NCBI GenBank assembly: GCA_016926115.1 | Contig: JAFGPF010000027.1 | Span: 1 to 62,382 of the forward strand | Source: Dehalococcoidales bacterium | GTDB taxonomy: Bacteria; Chloroflexota; Dehalococcoidia; Dehalococcoidales; RBG-16-60-22 | Direction: 5' to 3' | DNA length: 62,382 nt | Shown: positions 60,032 to 62,382 of the stretch, one piece after another | Position numbering within the stretch: the stretch's first letter is position 1 | How the letters are laid out: every line of letters starts with the position of its first letter | The notes under the pieces: model-generated | The model's database searches: none | Told to the model about the DNA's origin: nothing | What the model saw: the letters and a program-made list of their open reading frames with translations, nothing else | Program-made: the position numbers and the translations under genes

Positions 60032-61012
60032 ATGACTTTTAAGGTAAAGCCGAGACTTCCCTTCTATATAGCAAGTGCCTTATACTGTAAACAGAAAGTT
60101 CGGGGGGTTACAAAAATCAACATCTTCCAGAACGCGCTAAAACGCACGCATGATACCTGGTTCGGCCGGGCGATGGGCCTGTTCGACCGCGGGGCCATTG
60201 GCGACGATGTCTGGGACGAGTTAGAAGAACTGCTTATCTCGGCGGACGTGGGGGTCGGTACTACGACAAAGCTAATCGAGACGGTAAAACAGCGCGTCGC
60301 GGAGGAAAAGCTGGACGGCTCGCAGGTAGCCGCCGTCCTGAAAGCGGAGATGGCCAGGATTCTCAATATCCCGCCGGCGGAAAAAACCGAGAGCGTAACA
60401 CCGCCGGAAGTCTATCTGGTCGTCGGCGTCAACGGCAGCGGCAAGACCACATCAATCGCCAAGCTGGCTTATCAACTGAAAAAAGAGGGCAAGACCGTCC
60501 TGCTGGCGGCCGCGGATACCTTCCGGGCGGCGGCAATCGACCAGCTTAAGAAACAGGGCGAAAGGGTGGGAGTTGATGTGGTGGCGCACCAGCCCGGCGC
60601 CGACCCCGGGGCGGTCGTCTACGACGCCATGCAGGCGGCGAAAAGCCGCAATGCTGATATCCTGATTATCGATACGGCGGGAAGGTTGCACACCAAGTAC
60701 AACCTCATGGAGGAGTTGAAGAAAGTACGCCGCGTGGCCGTTAAACTTGACGCAACCGCCCCGCACCAAGTGATACTGGTGCTGGACGCCACGACCGGAC
60801 AGAACGGGCTGACCCAGGCGAGGTACTTCACGGAGGCGGTGGGGGTTACCGGCGTCTTCCTGGCGAAACTGGACGGCACGGCCAAGGGGGGCATCGTGCT
60901 GGCTATCTGCGACGAGTTGAAAGTCCCCATCCAGCTAATCGGCGTTGGCGAGGGACTGGAAGATATGGTAACCTTTAATGCCGGAGAGTTCGTCGAGGCG
61001 TTGTGCTCATGA
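60032..61012 (+). CDS. ftsY: SRP receptor GTPase FtsY
   Basis: Up to 326 residues. The N domain begins [20 protein letters not shown]. The G domain has [28 protein letters not shown] and [10 protein letters not shown]. FtsY docks SRP-ribosome complexes at the membrane. The ATG at 60032 gives 28 residues unlike FtsY before the conserved part, and lies in repeat-like sequence; TATACT at 60091-60096 and GGGGGG at 60102-60107 suggest that the true start is near 60107-60116, where only GTT or ATC is available. The start is therefore uncertain. Confidence 0.9.
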   Translation: MTFKVKPRLPFYIASALYCKQKVRGVTKINIFQNALKRTHDTWFGRAMGLFDRGAIGDDVWDELEELLISADVGVGTTTKLIETVKQRVAEEKLDGSQVAAVLKAEMARILNIPPAEKTESVTPPEVYLVVGVNGSGKTTSIAKLAYQLKKEGKTVLLAAADTFRAAAIDQLKKQGERVGVDVVAHQPGADPGAVVYDAMQAAKSRNADILIIDTAGRLHTKYNLMEELKKVRRVAVKLDATAPHQVILVLDATTGQNGLTQARYFTEAVGVTGVFLAKLDGTAKGGIVLAICDELKVPIQLIGVGEGLEDMVTFNAGEFVEALCS

Positions 61013-61027
61013 CGCTCCGGAGACGCG

Positions 61028-61819
61028 ATGATATATAACGACGTAAGCCCCATTGCCTTCACCCTCGGCCCCGTCAGCATTACCTGGTACGGTATGATGG
61101 TCGCCCTGGCGGTGCTTACACTGGTCATCTGGGCACTGTGGTCGGTTAAGAAAGGCGCTAAAGTTTCCTACGATACGGTCGTCAGCGCCGCCATCGTGGG
61201 GATACCCTCCGGAATCATCTTCTCCCGCCTGCTCCATGTCATCGACTTCTGGGACTACTTTATGGAAAATCCCGGACAGATAATCGGCGGGGCGGGACTG
61301 TCCATTTACGGCGCCGTCCTCGGGGCGGCGCTGGGAATCTGGCTTTACAGTCGATTCAGGAGAATCTCCTTCGGGTACTTCGCGGACATGCTGGCGCCCG
61401 GCATCATCCTGGCGCAGGCAATCGGCAGGGTGGGCTGTACCCTGAACGGCTGCTGCTACGGCATTGAGACCGACCTGTTCTGCGCGATGGTCTACACTAA
61501 TCCTGAAAGCAATGGCCCCATCGGCATACCCGTCCATCCCACGCAGATTTACGAGATTATCTATAACCTGATTGTCTTCGGTGTCCTGCTGGTGCTGAGG
61601 AAGCGATTCCGGCCGGACGGCTCGCTGTTCCTGATGTATCTTACCCTGTATTCCGTATGGCGGCTGGGCATCGACTTCATCCGCGAGGGCACGGACTTCC
61701 TTTTCGGCCTGCACGAAGCGCAGGTCATCGCCATCATCGTCCTGATTATCACGATTACGTTAATGGGTTTAAGGACAAGGTGGGTGAAGAAGGAAGAATC
61801 CCCCAGCCCTCCTCAATGA
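61028..61819 (+). CDS. lgt: Prolipoprotein diacylglyceryl transferase
   Basis: A 263-residue enzyme with seven spans that attaches diacylglycerol to the lipobox Cys. Family regions include ITWYGMMVALAVLTLVIWAL at the start, GGAGLSIYGAVLGA, and the signature GRVGCTLNGCCYG, where most Lgt have GRxxNFINGExxG; the GCCYG form occurs in Lgt-like proteins of several phyla. VHPTQIYE matches the H-P-x-Q/Y region. The lipoprotein at 27603 is a likely substrate. It follows ftsY by 15 bases. Confidence 0.88.
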   Translation: MIYNDVSPIAFTLGPVSITWYGMMVALAVLTLVIWALWSVKKGAKVSYDTVVSAAIVGIPSGIIFSRLLHVIDFWDYFMENPGQIIGGAGLSIYGAVLGAALGIWLYSRFRRISFGYFADMLAPGIILAQAIGRVGCTLNGCCYGIETDLFCAMVYTNPESNGPIGIPVHPTQIYEIIYNLIVFGVLLVLRKRFRPDGSLFLMYLTLYSVWRLGIDFIREGTDFLFGLHEAQVIAIIVLIITITLMGLRTRWVKKEESPSPPQ

Positions 61820-62006
61820 TATCTATTCCCACCGATACCGCCCCGTATCATCAGCCGCTTATCCCGCAGAGAAAATCCCTCTCACTCTCCCTTTGTTAAA
61901 GGGAGAAGCTATTGTGTTTCTCCTCCTTTTTAAGTTTCCCCCTTTGAAAAAGGGGGACTAAGGGGGATTTCAGTAGCTTATCCCGCAGGGCAGGAGTAAG
62001 GGAGCT

Positions 62007-62031
62007 GGATTCCCGTTTTCACGGGAATGAC
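62007..62031 (+). repeat. REP-like palindrome, copy 3
   Basis: Identical 25 bases to 49753-49777 and 59182-59206. Confidence 0.85.
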
Positions 62032-62035
62032 GTGG

Positions 62036-62095
62036 GGTGCGAAGGACGGGGGTGCGAAGGACGGGGGGACGAAAGACGGGGGGACGAAAGACGGG
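62036..62095 (+). repeat. Four tandem 15-bp units
   Basis: Two copies of GGTGCGAAGGACGGG followed by two copies of GGGACGAAAGACGGG. The pairwise identity (1=2, 3=4) suggests recent local duplication. Confidence 0.9.
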
Positions 62096-62236
62096 GGCGT
62101 CTAAGAGGGGCGCAGCCCCTCTTTCTATATTCCCCCTTCCCTTCATGAATACCCAAGTGAAGGGGGACAAAGGGGGATAGGTTCACCAAGAAAAACAGGG
62201 GGTGAGGTGAAGTAACTGATAGGAAAGTGATTATTA

Positions 62237-62382
62237 TTAACCGCTGTTCTTGAAGTCCAGTATGTTCAGCCTGAGATGCTCTTTTCCCTGCCAGCGGTCT
62301 ATCTCCAGGTTGTAAACGACGTCCAGTCGCGGTGACGATTCCCCGGTATGGTTCGCCAGCCGGAAAGCCACGCCGTCCCAGA
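62237..62382 (-). CDS. recJ: Single-stranded-DNA exonuclease RecJ, C-terminal end
   Basis: Only the last 48 codons lie in the window. The frame reads WDGVAFRLANHTGE, LDVVYNLEIDRWQGKEHLRL and ends NILDFKNSG. This is the C-terminal domain pattern of RecJ (aFR...l.vvY.leiN.w.G...l.l...D). The catalytic DHH part lies beyond the right edge. Confidence 0.8.
   Translation of the reverse strand, partial: WDGVAFRLANHTGESSPRLDVVYNLEIDRWQGKEHLRLNILDFKNSG

Larger units (their letters stand above)
61820..62236. repeat. 417-bp intergenic region of repeats
   Basis: No gene seen. It includes a CTCCCTTTGTTAAAGGGAG palindrome near 61885, CCCCCTTTGAAAAAGGGGG near 61940, REP copy 3, the 15-bp tandem array, an AAGAGGGGC / GCCCCTCTT hairpin near 62105-62125 and AGGGGGACAAAGGGGGATAG. 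Confidence 0.6.

Overview
The window looks like a chromosomal segment of a Chloroflexota bacterium, most likely class Dehalococcoidia. This is inferred from protein content and gene neighbourhoods (ligA-pth-eno, dgt-hisHF-dnaG-rpoD, ffh, an F-type ATP synthase operon, many small Cys-rich and zinc-ribbon proteins, a stand-alone 2-hydroxyacyl-CoA dehydratase-like protein, TIGR04076 proteins); no rRNA marker is present. Coding density is high and most genes are moderately GC-rich. A few AT-richer genes (an AbiGi-like protein, a broken HNH-type gene, a double-cluster Fe-S protein) stand out as possible acquisitions.

Layout. 1-2.3 kb: end of a probable PD-(D/E)XK nuclease, a histidine phosphatase, a diphthine-ammonia-ligase-like ATP-PPase with no canonical start codon, a TIGR04076 protein and a small membrane protein. 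2.5-11.6 kb: ligA, pth, a SLOG/LOG-like protein, enolase, an MBL-fold hydrolase, an HgdB-like protein, GAPDH and a 4Fe-4S protein. 11.6-17.6 kb: a striking locus with two paralogous 391-residue tubulin/FtsZ-superfamily GTPases on the plus strand, bracketing two minus-strand all-helical repeat proteins. One helical protein has ten exact 11-residue repeats; the other has about 26 repeats of 25 residues. Both GTPases end in the same KDIPSLL tail, resembling the FtsZ C-terminal peptide. 17.7-25.8 kb: dnaX-ybaB-recR, a methyltransferase, recO, lysS, a DUF3795 protein, serS and an acetate transporter. 25.9-36.8 kb: small membrane, zinc-ribbon and winged-helix genes, tRNA-Ser, a peptide-binding lipoprotein, an HPP protein, a cupin, radC followed by an AbiGi-like gene, a metalloprotease, prfB with its programmed frameshift, nfi, rpsP-khpA and a rimM lacking its N-terminal half.

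36.9-44.7 kb (minus strand) is the complete ATP synthase operon, atpZ-B-E-F-H-A-G-D-C in transcription order. It has two unexpected features: a 35-codon single-span membrane microprotein between atpE and atpF, and two DUF3795 genes between atpA and atpG. 44.8-48.8 kb: small proteins, a bifunctional-nuclease-domain protein and PEP synthase. 49.9-56.5 kb: dgt, hisH, hisF, dnaG and rpoD, with an HNH-type gene broken by one base directly behind rpoD. 56.7-62.4 kb: a conserved unknown gene, ffh, a second cupin, ftsY, lgt and the C-terminal end of recJ entering on the minus strand.

The genes serve replication and repair (ligA, dnaX, dnaG, recR, recO, recJ, radC, nfi), translation (prfB, lysS, serS, rpsP, pth), membrane targeting (ffh, ftsY, lgt), energy (ATP synthase) and central metabolism (eno, gap, PEP synthase, acetate uptake). 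Intergenic space, especially after 48.7 kb, is packed with short palindromic repeats that often sit beside, and supply ribosome-binding sequence to, DUF3795 and cupin genes. The tubulin/coiled-coil locus is the best candidate for an undescribed system, probably cytoskeletal or membrane-organising; that role is inference.
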